This document shows positions 24,794 through 35,015 of a stretch of 64,000 bases of DNA, piece after piece. The notes beneath the pieces were generated by a model, which was not told the DNA's origin, searched no databases, and saw nothing but the letters and a program-made list of their open reading frames with translations. Made by a program: the position numbers and the translations under genes. Position 1 is the stretch's first letter. Every line of letters begins with the position of its first letter. The stretch comes from an uncultured Lachnospiraceae bacterium (GTDB lineage Bacteria > Bacillota > Clostridia > Lachnospirales > Lachnospiraceae): assembly GCA_934394565.1 (NCBI GenBank), contig CAKRQV010000014.1, forward strand, positions 1 to 64,000, read 5' to 3'.

Positions 24794-27700
24794 ATGAAAT
24801 TATCAAAGCAATGCCAACGAGTGTTAAGCTTACTGCTGGCCATACTGTTTCTGGCTACGAGTATGCCGTCGTCTGTTTATGCGTCAGAGATATCGGTAAG
24901 CCCGGAAGCTGCGTATACGGAAAGCATGGACGAAGCTGACATGCAGGAAGACGAAGTGGCAGAAGAACAGCCGGATGCACAGATACAGGAAGAGCAACCG
25001 GAAGACAAAGAAAAAGAAGAACTGTCTGCGGAAGTATCGGATGTGACTAAACAAGACGATGCAGAAGTGAAGGCAGAAGAAAATAAAACTGTAGCCGATA
25101 CAGAATCTGCACAGGATACAGATAGTGCAGTTGTATTGGATATGGATGCCAGTGATGGAGAGGCTGCAGAGGTTGAAACAACACCGGTTGTTGAAGATTT
25201 AAAGATTGTAACAGGGAGTTTCAATACAAGCAGTCCAAATCCGGCAAATTATCTGGATGCATTGAATAATGCATTTGATCGTAATACATCAGAATATCAA
25301 GATGTAACAATGACGGATTTCGGATATAAAGTATATATACATTTGAGCGATGAAATCAATGAGATACGTAATCAGGGGAACTTTATTTGGTATACGATTT
25401 ATTATGATGACGAGAAGGGAACCGGGCCAAGAGATACTGATATAATAAATATGGCAAGCGGTGGTTGGATTGTTCCTTTTCAATTTAACAGTAGTGAAAT
25501 CTCCACAGGAAAAGAGACGAAGATTTCTCTTCAGCTTGGTACAAAAAAAGATGGAGATTGGGACATTTCCGAGACATATGTATTTCATGTTACATTCATA
25601 CGTGGATTATCGACATTACAGGTAAAGGACAGCGATAATAAGAGGATTACGCTAACACCATCGAGTCCAACGAACGCAAATACTTTAACAAATGTATTTG
25701 CGGGTCTAATTGATAAAGATTTAAGTACAGTTAAACTGACAGTCAAACCTTCGAGCACAGTTGCAAAGGCATATATAGGAGAAGATGCGTTTGATGGTAC
25801 TGCAAAAGAAATTTCACTTGCATCGTATAAAAATGATGATAATACATATGCTATTATCCCGATCCGTTTAGTATGGCCAGGAACAGGTGACCTTGGGGAG
25901 CAGCATCGAGATTATGAAATACGGTTAAAACTTGTAGATTTTACCCCGAGTATCACTATGCAGCCAGCGGATGTGGAATGTGAACAAGGCACTACAGCAA
26001 CTCTGACTGTAGGAGCAGCAGCAGAAAGTGGAACGCTGACTTATCAGTGGTATGAAGTAGATGGAGAGACAAAGACAGCCATTGAAGAAGCTACAAATGC
26101 AAGTTATACGCCAGACACAACAGAAATTGGTGAAAAAAATTATTGCTGTGTCGTAACAAATACTGCCAATAAAAAGACGTATACGGCAACCAGTAATGTA
26201 GTAAAAGTTAATGTTGTTAAGCCCAAAGTACATGTAGTTACTGACATGAAGATCATCGCCGGAGAATATTCTGCAGATGATCCGAGCCAGTATGTAGATG
26301 CACTGGGTGGAAAATTTAAAGTCGGGACAATGGAATATGACAATATTGGTCTGACTATAAATAGTACAAAGGTCTATCTGAAACTCAGTGATGAAATCCG
26401 CCAGGATGGTACAGTTAGCTATGCATATACCATTGATGGCAAAAGCTATAGTGGTTGTAACGGCGAAGTGACTGAAGATGCAGCCGCAGGTAAAACGGTA
26501 GCGTTCTCTTTTAATGGCAACTTATTTGGAAAAGGTGAAACGCAGAAATTAGAACTTAAAGTCGGAACTAAAAAAGACGGCGAATGGGATAATGTAGAAA
26601 CATATACATTCAATTTCTATAACATGTGGTATGTAATCCAGTTGAATGTACAGGCAAATGGAATGCCAGTGGCACTCACACCAGAAAGGAATAGTGGTGC
26701 GGCAACATTTGAAAATACATTCAGAGGATATGTTGCCAAAAGTACAACTTCTGTTAATCTGGATGTAATGTCTGGATATGTTACTGATCTATATATTGAT
26801 GGTGAAAAGAGCGAGAAAGCAACAGCTGTTAAGTTAAAGAAATATCTCACAGAGGCAGGAGATAAGGCTGTTATCCCATTTACTATTAAATGGTCAGGGA
26901 ATGATGGAACCGAAAGAACCAGAGAATATACCATTGAATTAAGCCTTGTAGATGCTCCGGTGATAACATCACATCCACAGAATTCTTTGCAGAAAAAAGA
27001 TATGCCAGCTGCTGCATTATCAGTTGCAGCAGCGATTGAGGGAAATGGAGAACTGTCCTATCAGTGGTATGAAGTTGTTTCCAATAAAGAAACTGCTATT
27101 GAGAATGCAACGGAAGCAAGTTATGTACCGTCTACAGCAGAACTGGGAGATAGAACATATTATTGCGTAGTAACAAATACGATTGATGGACAGGTATATA
27201 CACAGAAAAGTAATACGGCAAAAGTATCTGTTGTTGATATAGATCCACCGCAGATTACAGACCAGCCTTCAGATGTTACCTGTGCAAAAGATGCTGCGGC
27301 TTCCGTATATGTAACAGTTGCAAAACCAGAAGAAGGTTCAATTTTGTACTTTTGGTATGATGTGTCCGATACTAGTAGGGCACTTACTAATGGTCATACA
27401 TATATGGTTGATACATCTGTTGTGGGTACAAGGGAATATTATTGTACTATTAGATGGAGTTACAATGGTAAGTCCTACAGTATAAATTCTGACATAGCGA
27501 AAGTAACTGTTGATGAAAACTGGACAGGCATCAACTATACGCCGGTAATCACAAAGCAACCAGAAGCAGTGATCTGTGATAAAGGTGACAAAGTAGAACT
27601 GTCAGTTGAGGCAACAGGAACAGCTGATGGTCAACTGAGTTATCAGTGGTATAACGGTAATAGTCCGATAGAGGGAGAAACTGCAACAACGTTCATTCCG

Positions 27701-30700
27701 GCAACAGATTCCAATATTAGTAAGAGCTATTACTGTGAAGTAACCAATACGGTCAATGATAAGAAATATATAGCAAAATCAAAATCGGTAAGGCTAAAAC
27801 CAAACCTGACTTATATTACGCCGCCGACGTTTATCAGGGAATTTGGTTCTTATTATAAAGACAGTGTAAAAGCAGAAGAAATAAAAGAATATCCGACAGA
27901 ATATAGTGCAGGAGAAACGCTACTGCCGATGTATTTTCAGTATCAGCAGAAAGATAACAAAGTTACCTATACACATGAGGTATATCATAGCCTGACATCC
28001 TCTTTTGATGATGCAGAACTTGTTGAAAATACGCAATTAGGATTGGGATCAACTTCAGGTGGAGGTTATGAATCTTACATGCAGGTGAACACGGCATATG
28101 ACGAAGGTGTTCACTACTTCTTCTTAAAACTCACAGTTTCTGCCACGAATGATGATAGTGTTGACCCCGTATCCGTTATCAGTGGACCGGTAGCTATCAC
28201 CATCGCTCCTATGGAGTATGGATTTGAAGGTACAGGTTCTTCGACAGATCCTTATAAGATCAACAGCGTAGATGACCTTGTTAAACTGCAGGAGTTCGTA
28301 AATAACGGTACAGCATTCCAGGGAAAATACTTCCAATTTACGGATAATATTACACTCCCGGATAACTGGACACCGATGGGATGCACTGTAGATGGAACAT
28401 CTAATGTAAATAATGTATCCAATCTGCATGTTTTCTCCGGTATCATTGACGGTAACGGAAAAACTTTGACAGTTCCGGCTGGTGGACTTCCACTGTTGGG
28501 CTATGTGAAAGATACAACGGTAAAGAACTTAAATATTTATGGTACACAGATCAAAGGTGCCGGATTGGTAAACAATTACACAGGTGTTGGTCTGGATGGA
28601 AATGCCATCACGATTGAAAATGTAAGAGTAAAGAGCGGCACAACAACTCTGAAATCCGGCCTTATTGCTTCGACCGGCGGTAATGGTTATGCCTGCGCAA
28701 GTAGTGGATTTGTTATTACCATCCGTAACTGCGTGATTGAAGAGGGTGTAACGGTTGGTTATGATGGCAGCCAGAGTCAGATTGGTTCTTTTGCAGGACG
28801 TATCAACGGTACAGTTGAAAACTGTGAAAGCTCGGCCACAGTAAAAGGTGGCAGCTACGTTGGTGGTATTATTGGTGGACGTGATAATGCCATGAGCCAG
28901 TGTGTTGTTAAAAATTCCAAATTCCACGGCACAGTCGAAGCCAGTTCCTACGCCGGTGGTATTGTCGGTGGCGGCTATGACAACCAGACAGCACCGAACG
29001 GCGCATGCCCGACGATCATGAACTGTACAGTAGATGGTACAGTCAAAGGTAACGAGCGTGTCGGCGGTATCTTCGGTGGTGATGGTTATGTTGCCCAGAC
29101 ATGGAGTAACGTTGTTGGTGCCATCAGTGCCAATACATTTACCGGTAAAGTCAGCGGTAATAAGTACGTTGGTGGTATCATCGGTTACCGCAATAGTTTA
29201 AACCGCTATGATAATATCGCAGGTAATAAATACGCTGCTGATTGTGGTGCAGACAAGGGTATTGGATTTGTAAAATATCTGGATACAAGCTATGCAAACC
29301 CGACCACAATGGATGGAACTATTGTCATCTGTACAGCAGGAAGTACAACAAGCTGTCTGACAGTAGAAGGCTGTGCATGGAAAGTGGATCACAACCGTGA
29401 GGATGACCCGCTCGGCAAGGATGCCGATGCACTTTGCGCAAAGATCGGCGGTTCTGATACTCCAACTTGTTATGAACTGACTGTAAGCGGTACATATAAG
29501 ACCGAGTATATCGAGGGCGAAGACCTCGACCTGACAGGTATCGTACTGACCGCTTCATGGACAAACTATACAACAAGCACTGTCGATATCAAAGATGTCA
29601 AAATAGAAGGCTACGATAAGACAAAGACCGGTGAGCAGACGATTGGCCTGATCTACGGCGCAGCCAAAGCGTATATCACTATTACAGTAAAACCGAATGC
29701 AAATAAGATCAGTGTCAAAGTCTTTATCCAGGGCGATGACAAGCACAGCAACCCGACAGATAATAAGGGCCCGCACGGCTTTGCAAGAGGCGGCCTGACC
29801 ACATGGGTAAATGTGAACGTGGAAGCCAGCACATCCGAAACCGTATGGGATGTACTGAAACGTGTCATGGAAGACAAGAAGCTGAAATACGTGGCCGACA
29901 GCAACAACAGCTACGGTTCCATGTATATCCGTTCTGTCAACGGTCTTGGCGAGTTTGACAATGGCCAGAATTCCGGCTGGATGTACACAGTCAATGACAA
30001 ACATCCGAACGTTGGTGTAGATAAAACCTATGTGAAAGATGGTGATGTGATCGTGCTGCATTATACAGATGATTACAGCTACGAAGAGGGTGGTGACAAC
30101 TACGGCAAGAACCCGACAACTCCGTCGGAACCGTCCAAGCCATCTACACCATCCGAGCCGTCCAAACCATCTGAGCCATCTAAACCGTCAACACCGTCAA
30201 CACCGTCGACACCGTCGACACCATCAACACCGTCCACGCCGTCTATACCATCTACCCCGGCCCACAGCCACAGCTACGGTGCATGGGTAACCACAGTGGC
30301 AGCTACAGTCTTTAATGCAGAGACACAGGAAAGGACCTGCAGCTGCGGTGCCAAGGAGACGAGGGTTGTAGGCACAGCCCTGACCCCGACGATCAGTGTG
30401 AACGCCACAACGATCCCGCTGAAACGCAAACAGACCACAACAGGCTTTAAGGTAACCGGACTGGCCAATGGCGACAGTGTACAGTCCTATACCTCCAGCA
30501 ATAAGAAGATCTTTACCGTAGACAACAAGGGCAAGATCAAAGCCGGAAAGAAGACGGGCAAGGCGAAGCTGACCATTACCTTAAAGAGCGGCCTGAAGAA
30601 GGTCGTAACCGTAAAGGTACAGAAGAAAGCCGTTAAGACGACAAAGATCGTCGGCGTAACCAGAAACCTGACCTTAAAGAAAGGCGAGAAAGCCGTACTG

Positions 30701-30874
30701 AAACCGACCGTACAGCCGTTCACCTCCAAACAGAAGCTGCGCTACTCTTCCAATAAGAAGAAAGTAGCCACCGTATCTTCCAAGGGTGTGATCAAGGCAA
30801 AGAAAGCCGGAAAAGCTACGATTACCGTGAAATCCGGCAGCAAGAAGGTCAAAGTAACAGTTAAGGTACAGTAA
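24794..30874 (+). CDS. Giant secreted surface protein with Ig-like, GLUG, DUF4430 and Big_2 domains
   Basis: 2026 residues. Signal peptide 1-30 (cleavage after VYA), acidic region 31-135, two copies of an unknown module (about 135-380 and 480-718), four Ig-like domains with YQWYE/YYC..TN pairs (about 382-478, 719-815, 816-908, 914-1002), GLUG-type repeats (YVGGIIGG, YAGGIVGGG; about 1139-1555), a bacterial Ig group-4-like domain (about 1562-1635), a DUF4430 transcobalamin C-terminal-like domain (about 1637-1763: VWDVLKRV, NSGWMYTVN, DGDVIVLHY), a Pro/Ser linker (1773-1822), a CxC zinc-like segment and two Lys-rich Big_2 domains to the end. No LPXTG. DUF4430 is related to the beta domain of B12 carriers. 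It heads a block ending in an ECF transporter, so ligand capture at the cell surface is inferred. Confidence 0.85.
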   Translation: MKLSKQCQRVLSLLLAILFLATSMPSSVYASEISVSPEAAYTESMDEADMQEDEVAEEQPDAQIQEEQPEDKEKEELSAEVSDVTKQDDAEVKAEENKTVADTESAQDTDSAVVLDMDASDGEAAEVETTPVVEDLKIVTGSFNTSSPNPANYLDALNNAFDRNTSEYQDVTMTDFGYKVYIHLSDEINEIRNQGNFIWYTIYYDDEKGTGPRDTDIINMASGGWIVPFQFNSSEISTGKETKISLQLGTKKDGDWDISETYVFHVTFIRGLSTLQVKDSDNKRITLTPSSPTNANTLTNVFAGLIDKDLSTVKLTVKPSSTVAKAYIGEDAFDGTAKEISLASYKNDDNTYAIIPIRLVWPGTGDLGEQHRDYEIRLKLVDFTPSITMQPADVECEQGTTATLTVGAAAESGTLTYQWYEVDGETKTAIEEATNASYTPDTTEIGEKNYCCVVTNTANKKTYTATSNVVKVNVVKPKVHVVTDMKIIAGEYSADDPSQYVDALGGKFKVGTMEYDNIGLTINSTKVYLKLSDEIRQDGTVSYAYTIDGKSYSGCNGEVTEDAAAGKTVAFSFNGNLFGKGETQKLELKVGTKKDGEWDNVETYTFNFYNMWYVIQLNVQANGMPVALTPERNSGAATFENTFRGYVAKSTTSVNLDVMSGYVTDLYIDGEKSEKATAVKLKKYLTEAGDKAVIPFTIKWSGNDGTERTREYTIELSLVDAPVITSHPQNSLQKKDMPAAALSVAAAIEGNGELSYQWYEVVSNKETAIENATEASYVPSTAELGDRTYYCVVTNTIDGQVYTQKSNTAKVSVVDIDPPQITDQPSDVTCAKDAAASVYVTVAKPEEGSILYFWYDVSDTSRALTNGHTYMVDTSVVGTREYYCTIRWSYNGKSYSINSDIAKVTVDENWTGINYTPVITKQPEAVICDKGDKVELSVEATGTADGQLSYQWYNGNSPIEGETATTFIPATDSNISKSYYCEVTNTVNDKKYIAKSKSVRLKPNLTYITPPTFIREFGSYYKDSVKAEEIKEYPTEYSAGETLLPMYFQYQQKDNKVTYTHEVYHSLTSSFDDAELVENTQLGLGSTSGGGYESYMQVNTAYDEGVHYFFLKLTVSATNDDSVDPVSVISGPVAITIAPMEYGFEGTGSSTDPYKINSVDDLVKLQEFVNNGTAFQGKYFQFTDNITLPDNWTPMGCTVDGTSNVNNVSNLHVFSGIIDGNGKTLTVPAGGLPLLGYVKDTTVKNLNIYGTQIKGAGLVNNYTGVGLDGNAITIENVRVKSGTTTLKSGLIASTGGNGYACASSGFVITIRNCVIEEGVTVGYDGSQSQIGSFAGRINGTVENCESSATVKGGSYVGGIIGGRDNAMSQCVVKNSKFHGTVEASSYAGGIVGGGYDNQTAPNGACPTIMNCTVDGTVKGNERVGGIFGGDGYVAQTWSNVVGAISANTFTGKVSGNKYVGGIIGYRNSLNRYDNIAGNKYAADCGADKGIGFVKYLDTSYANPTTMDGTIVICTAGSTTSCLTVEGCAWKVDHNREDDPLGKDADALCAKIGGSDTPTCYELTVSGTYKTEYIEGEDLDLTGIVLTASWTNYTTSTVDIKDVKIEGYDKTKTGEQTIGLIYGAAKAYITITVKPNANKISVKVFIQGDDKHSNPTDNKGPHGFARGGLTTWVNVNVEASTSETVWDVLKRVMEDKKLKYVADSNNSYGSMYIRSVNGLGEFDNGQNSGWMYTVNDKHPNVGVDKTYVKDGDVIVLHYTDDYSYEEGGDNYGKNPTTPSEPSKPSTPSEPSKPSEPSKPSTPSTPSTPSTPSTPSTPSIPSTPAHSHSYGAWVTTVAATVFNAETQERTCSCGAKETRVVGTALTPTISVNATTIPLKRKQTTTGFKVTGLANGDSVQSYTSSNKKIFTVDNKGKIKAGKKTGKAKLTITLKSGLKKVVTVKVQKKAVKTTKIVGVTRNLTLKKGEKAVLKPTVQPFTSKQKLRYSSNKKKVATVSSKGVIKAKKAGKATITVKSGSKKVKVTVKVQ

Positions 30875-30884
30875 ATTCCATAAA

Positions 30885-30966
30885 TCCCCTGTATCCGGGT
30901 GTGTAATCCGCGCCCGCAGGGGAAAACAAAGCAAACCGCACTGTCAGTGGGCAGTGCGGCGCTTTG
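30885..30966 (+). other. Two hairpins between the surface protein genes
   Basis: First TCCCCTG....CAGGGGA (30885-30923), then AAGC.CCGCACTG / CAGTGCGG.GCTT (about 30928-30964), the latter strong but with only a short T-run. They may reduce, not abolish, read-through into the next gene. Confidence 0.6.
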
Positions 30967-31018
30967 GTATTTGAAAAAATTCAGAAAGACAAGGAACTTT
31001 TCAGCAGCGGAGGAAGAG

Positions 31019-33733
31019 ATGAAAAGAAAAACAGTAACAGCACTCCTGATGGGGCTGTGCCTGACGGTTTCCGTGCCGGGGATGGCCTACGGCGCGGAAA
31101 CGCCAGTAGTGGGAGGGACCGAAAAGTCGGACAGTATAGCTGAACAAGCGGTAAAAGAAACCGAAAAAGCAGCCGAGGCAAGAGATATACAGAAAAATTC
31201 TGTGACAGAGGAAGTTACAGCGGACAAGGAAATATCCGAAAAAGAAAATAAAACGGATGCTAAGGAACAAATGGACGAGAAAGAACAAGAAACAGCGTCC
31301 AAAAATGAAAAAGAGGGAGAAAAGACAACGCAGTCTGTTAGCAGCACAGTCAGCAATACGGCAGAAACGGGCCAGAATGCTGTGGCAGCCCAGAGTGCAA
31401 GCGATATAGATAAGATAGAAAAAGCCGTGCAGGCCGCAGATGCCGAAAAGCAGATCGACCTGTCTTCAGAGGTGATGAAGGCCTTTCTGGAGGCTTCGGA
31501 TCTGTACGACGGCCTGGGCGATACAGATAAAGCGTCTGTGTCTGAAGATACGGTGACAAAACTCACCGCAGTCCGTGACCGGATCGCCGAATCTATCCAT
31601 ACAGACGGACAGGTCACCGTAGGCAACCTGCCATGGTATGTGCAGGTGAAAGCCGTGGACAGTACGCAGACCGCAACCGTCTGCCAGCTGGCCGCTGACC
31701 TTTACGAGGGCAGCACCCCGCAGGCCGCCTATGCAAAAGATATCCAGCTGACGGATATCCGAAGTGGCAGTACTTTTAAACCGGATGATCTGTATTCCCT
31801 GACATTCCCAATCCCGGAGAACTACAACCAGCTGGTCAGCCCCAAGGTTTTCCGCTTGTCCAAAGGGAAATTAACCCAGCTGCAGCCGGAGACCCGGGAC
31901 GGAAAGTTCTATGTCGGCTCGGTCTACCCGCTGGAAAACATCTTCATCATCGAAACCCCGGCCGAAATGACCGGTATCACGATGGACAGCGAGGTATCCG
32001 TCAATGTCGGCCAGTCCCTGACGCTACAGGTATCTCCGGTCCCGGCGGCAGCGACATCTGCTTTTTCGCTGGAATGGAAGAGTGCAGACCCTTCGGTCAT
32101 ATCCGTAGATGCATCCGGTAAAGTGACAGCACTCCGCGAGGGCCAGACGACGGTCACAGCTACAGTGACGGGAACATCATGGACAGCTTCCTGTACCGTA
32201 AAGGCTGTGCAGGGTGCGCATGCCCTGTCGACATCGGTAGCTACCGTCTTAAAAGAGACGAAAGAGTACATGCTGGAAACGGACAAGAATCCGACCGTAG
32301 GCAGCGAATGGTTTGCGTTGGGCCTGGCAAGGAGTGGTTTAGCTCTCGATAATACATATTTTAAGACCTATTACAACCACAAAGTAAACTACCTGACAGA
32401 GAATAACGGCAAGCTGACTAACACGGTCAAATACACCGAGTATTCCAAATCCATCATCACCCTGACCGCTTTAGGAAAAGATGCCCGGGATATCGCCGGT
32501 TATAACCTGTTTGAGCCTTTAGCTGACTTTGAGACCGTAACCGCGCAGGGAACCAACGGCCCGATTTGGGCGCTGATCGCCTTAAACTGCAACCCGGCCT
32601 ATTCCATCCCGGAGGTCAGCGGCGTAAAGGTACAGACCACTGAGCAGCGGCTCGTGGATTACCTGCTTTCGAAAGAAACCTCCAAAGGCGGCTGGACCCT
32701 GGTTGGGAACAACCCGGATTCCGATCTTACCGGCATGGCCCTGCAGGCGCTTGCCCCGTACTACCATGTCAAGGGCTATGAAAAGGTGACCGTAGCCATC
32801 GACCGTGCACTGGAAGTTTTAAGCACCATGCAGAACCAGTCCGGAGGTTATTCCACCATGGGAGTGGAAACGTCCGAATCCTGTGCACAGGTACTGACTG
32901 CCCTGTGTGCCCTCGGTATCGACCCAATGAAGGATGAGCGCTTCGTCAAAGGCGGCAGCTGGATCGTAGAGAACCTGTTATCCTACCGTATCCCCGGCAG
33001 CGGTTTTATGCATGTCAAAGCCGGTGCAGCCAACAATGGCGGCGGAGCCGCGGGAGGTGTGGACGGCATAGCCACAGAACAGGCGTATTATGCCCTGACT
33101 GCTTACCAGAGGCTTTTAGATGGCAGGACCGCCCTGTACGATATGTCCGACATCAACCTGAACAAAGGCGAACAGGGGGACGGCAAAGGCACAGGGCTGG
33201 AAGAACAGGATAAGGACGGTGGTAGCGGTTCCGGAAATACATCAAAGGACAACACAAAGGATAACACCACCGGAAAAGATGATAAAAAAGATACGGACAA
33301 AACGGATAAGAAAAAGACCGTATCAAAGAAGAAGCTGACCTATAAAGGAAAGAAACTGACACTGGCCAGCAGCGGAAAAAGTGGCAGTAAAAGCAGTGGC
33401 ACATCGTCCGGAGCTACAGCGGCAGATGGCTCTGCCGGTGAAAGCAGCTCCGGCTGGCTGTTCGATCCGGAGGATGCCGATATCAGCGGTACTGCACTGG
33501 CACTGAAGGATTCCAAAAATGCGGATAAAAATGCAGAAACCGGAAGCCTGCTTGCCGAAACCACCGGTGATGCAGCAAAGACAGCCGATGCCTCTGGTGA
33601 TACAGCCAAAGCCATCCAGACCGGCGAAGCCACCAGCCAGCCGGTACTTCCGTTCCTTGGTGGTATGGCGACCGGTGTTGCGGCAGCAGTTGGCGGTGTG
33701 TGGCTGTATTTCAAAAAGAAAAGAAGTAATTAA
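31019..33733 (+). CDS. Membrane-anchored surface protein with alpha6/alpha6-barrel (terpene-cyclase / transcobalamin alpha-like) domain
   Basis: 904 residues. Signal peptide about 1-25, charged region to 150, a helical then beta region (150-312), a Big_2 domain (about 314-398), and an alpha6/alpha6-barrel domain (about 400-705) with QW-like repeats (GGWTLVGNN, GGYSTMGVET, GSGFMHVKAG, each followed by an A-x-x-ALxAL helix). That fold is shared by terpene cyclases and by the alpha domain of intrinsic factor/transcobalamin. Then a low-complexity linker and a C-terminal membrane helix followed by KKKRSN (about 880-904). No catalytic DxDD motif is seen, so binding, not cyclisation, is likely. ATG 31019 has GGAGGAAGAG upstream. 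The DUF4430 domains of both neighbours would supply the other half of a transcobalamin-like pair. Confidence 0.82.
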   Translation: MKRKTVTALLMGLCLTVSVPGMAYGAETPVVGGTEKSDSIAEQAVKETEKAAEARDIQKNSVTEEVTADKEISEKENKTDAKEQMDEKEQETASKNEKEGEKTTQSVSSTVSNTAETGQNAVAAQSASDIDKIEKAVQAADAEKQIDLSSEVMKAFLEASDLYDGLGDTDKASVSEDTVTKLTAVRDRIAESIHTDGQVTVGNLPWYVQVKAVDSTQTATVCQLAADLYEGSTPQAAYAKDIQLTDIRSGSTFKPDDLYSLTFPIPENYNQLVSPKVFRLSKGKLTQLQPETRDGKFYVGSVYPLENIFIIETPAEMTGITMDSEVSVNVGQSLTLQVSPVPAAATSAFSLEWKSADPSVISVDASGKVTALREGQTTVTATVTGTSWTASCTVKAVQGAHALSTSVATVLKETKEYMLETDKNPTVGSEWFALGLARSGLALDNTYFKTYYNHKVNYLTENNGKLTNTVKYTEYSKSIITLTALGKDARDIAGYNLFEPLADFETVTAQGTNGPIWALIALNCNPAYSIPEVSGVKVQTTEQRLVDYLLSKETSKGGWTLVGNNPDSDLTGMALQALAPYYHVKGYEKVTVAIDRALEVLSTMQNQSGGYSTMGVETSESCAQVLTALCALGIDPMKDERFVKGGSWIVENLLSYRIPGSGFMHVKAGAANNGGGAAGGVDGIATEQAYYALTAYQRLLDGRTALYDMSDINLNKGEQGDGKGTGLEEQDKDGGSGSGNTSKDNTKDNTTGKDDKKDTDKTDKKKTVSKKKLTYKGKKLTLASSGKSGSKSSGTSSGATAADGSAGESSSGWLFDPEDADISGTALALKDSKNADKNAETGSLLAETTGDAAKTADASGDTAKAIQTGEATSQPVLPFLGGMATGVAAAVGGVWLYFKKKRSN

Positions 33734-33750
33734 GAGAAAGCGTGAGGACA

Positions 33751-35013
33751 ATGAAAAAAAGCGGAGGATACATAAAAAGGATACAGAGGATACTGGCAGT
33801 TCTACTGTGCCTGGCACTCCTTACCGGCTGCGGGGCATCCGGCGGTGACAACCAGATGCCGCAGATCAACAGCAAGGTAGCGGCAGCCATGGAAGAGGAT
33901 AGCCAGACCACAGAAAGCACAGCCGATGGCTCACAGACAGAAACAGTGGAGCCATTACAGGCAGAAAATGACATACCGTCTGATGGTGTGATCAGCAAAG
34001 CCCGGATGGAAACGATCGCCGGGCAGGATATGACCGTGCATTTCAACGGCCAGACAGATAACGGTATCACCTACCAGTGGGGCTACGAGGGCAAGCAGAT
34101 CCAGAACCCGACGGAACAGAAGCTCCTTGTGGAAGTGACGTCCGATGGCCTTGACGATATCAAAAAAGAGGCAGCCAATGCCCCGTATGCACTGGCAATA
34201 ACTTTACAGCCCATGCAGCTGGCAGCGGCCCCGACATTGACACTGACTTTAAACGAGCAGTGGGATGCCGACCGGGTGCTGTACTGTTGTGAGGATGATG
34301 GCCTGAAAAAACTGTCCGATGTAACCGTGTCTACAGCGGATACAACGGATGGTACAGTAACGGTACTTTCTTTTACTGTGCCGAAAGTCGGTGATACTTT
34401 CTATCTGGTTGGTGGTTCCACTACCGGCACAGAGGATACAGATGAAACAGACAGCAGTTCGTCCGATGAAGCTTCCGGTAATAATACATCATCTGGAAAG
34501 ACTTCCACAAAGGATAGTTCTTCTAAGACTGCATCTTCGTCGGATAAAAATACATCATCGAACAAAGCTTCTTCCGATAAAACCACGGAGACAACCGAAA
34601 AAGCCCTGACCTGCACGATCTCGATTGACTGCAAGACGATCCTTGACAACCTCGATGACCTGCGTGCCTCCAAAGCGGACTATGTCCCGGCGGATGGCTG
34701 GATCCTTTATAAATCTACCGTAGAGTTTGAACAGGGCGATACGGTCTTTGATGTGCTGAAACGGGTGACCAAGGCCGCCGGTATCCAGATGGAATCGAAG
34801 TGGACACCAATGTACAACAGCTACTACGTCGAGGGTATCAATCAGCTTTACGAATTTGACTGTGGTGAGCAGTCCGGCTGGATGTACAGTGTCAACGGCT
34901 GGTATCCGAACTACGGCTGTTCCAGCTATGAGCTGAAGGACGGCGATAAGATCGAGTGGCGCTATACCTGCGACCTCGGCTCTGATGTCGGCGACCAGTA
35001 CATGGGTGATTAA
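33751..35013 (+). CDS. Lipoprotein with DUF4430 (transcobalamin C-terminal-like) domain
   Basis: 420 residues. Lipoprotein signal with lipobox LLTGC (Cys27), so it is anchored to the outer face of the membrane. A beta-rich middle part (about 90-215), a Ser/Thr/Lys-rich flexible linker (about 225-290), and a C-terminal DUF4430 domain (about 290-415: GDTVFDVLKRVTKAAG, CGEQSGWMYSVNGW, LKDGDKIEWRYT). The ATG at 33751 has GAGG only 3 bases upstream; a GTG at 33742 is the alternative start. The gene lies two bases before ecfT, so this is the natural candidate for the substrate-delivery protein of the ECF importer, a partner ECF systems usually lack. Confidence 0.85.
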   Translation: MKKSGGYIKRIQRILAVLLCLALLTGCGASGGDNQMPQINSKVAAAMEEDSQTTESTADGSQTETVEPLQAENDIPSDGVISKARMETIAGQDMTVHFNGQTDNGITYQWGYEGKQIQNPTEQKLLVEVTSDGLDDIKKEAANAPYALAITLQPMQLAAAPTLTLTLNEQWDADRVLYCCEDDGLKKLSDVTVSTADTTDGTVTVLSFTVPKVGDTFYLVGGSTTGTEDTDETDSSSSDEASGNNTSSGKTSTKDSSSKTASSSDKNTSSNKASSDKTTETTEKALTCTISIDCKTILDNLDDLRASKADYVPADGWILYKSTVEFEQGDTVFDVLKRVTKAAGIQMESKWTPMYNSYYVEGINQLYEFDCGEQSGWMYSVNGWYPNYGCSSYELKDGDKIEWRYTCDLGSDVGDQYMGD

Positions 35014-35015
35014 GG

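Noticed and set aside
30112..30258. CRISPR-like or satellite repeat
   Set aside because: The short repeats encode a Pro/Ser/Thr linker (PSTPSEPSKPS type) inside the giant protein; unit length and reading frame are those of a coding linker. No CRISPR array or cas gene is visible in the window.
31019..33733. Terpene cyclase enzyme
   Set aside because: Although the repeat fold matches, the protein is exported, anchored and lacks a DxDD-type catalytic motif; a binding role fits better.
33630..33733. Sortase LPXTG anchor on the 904-residue surface protein
   Set aside because: The C-terminus has a membrane helix and basic tail but the preceding sequence is QPVLPF, not LPXTG or a known variant.
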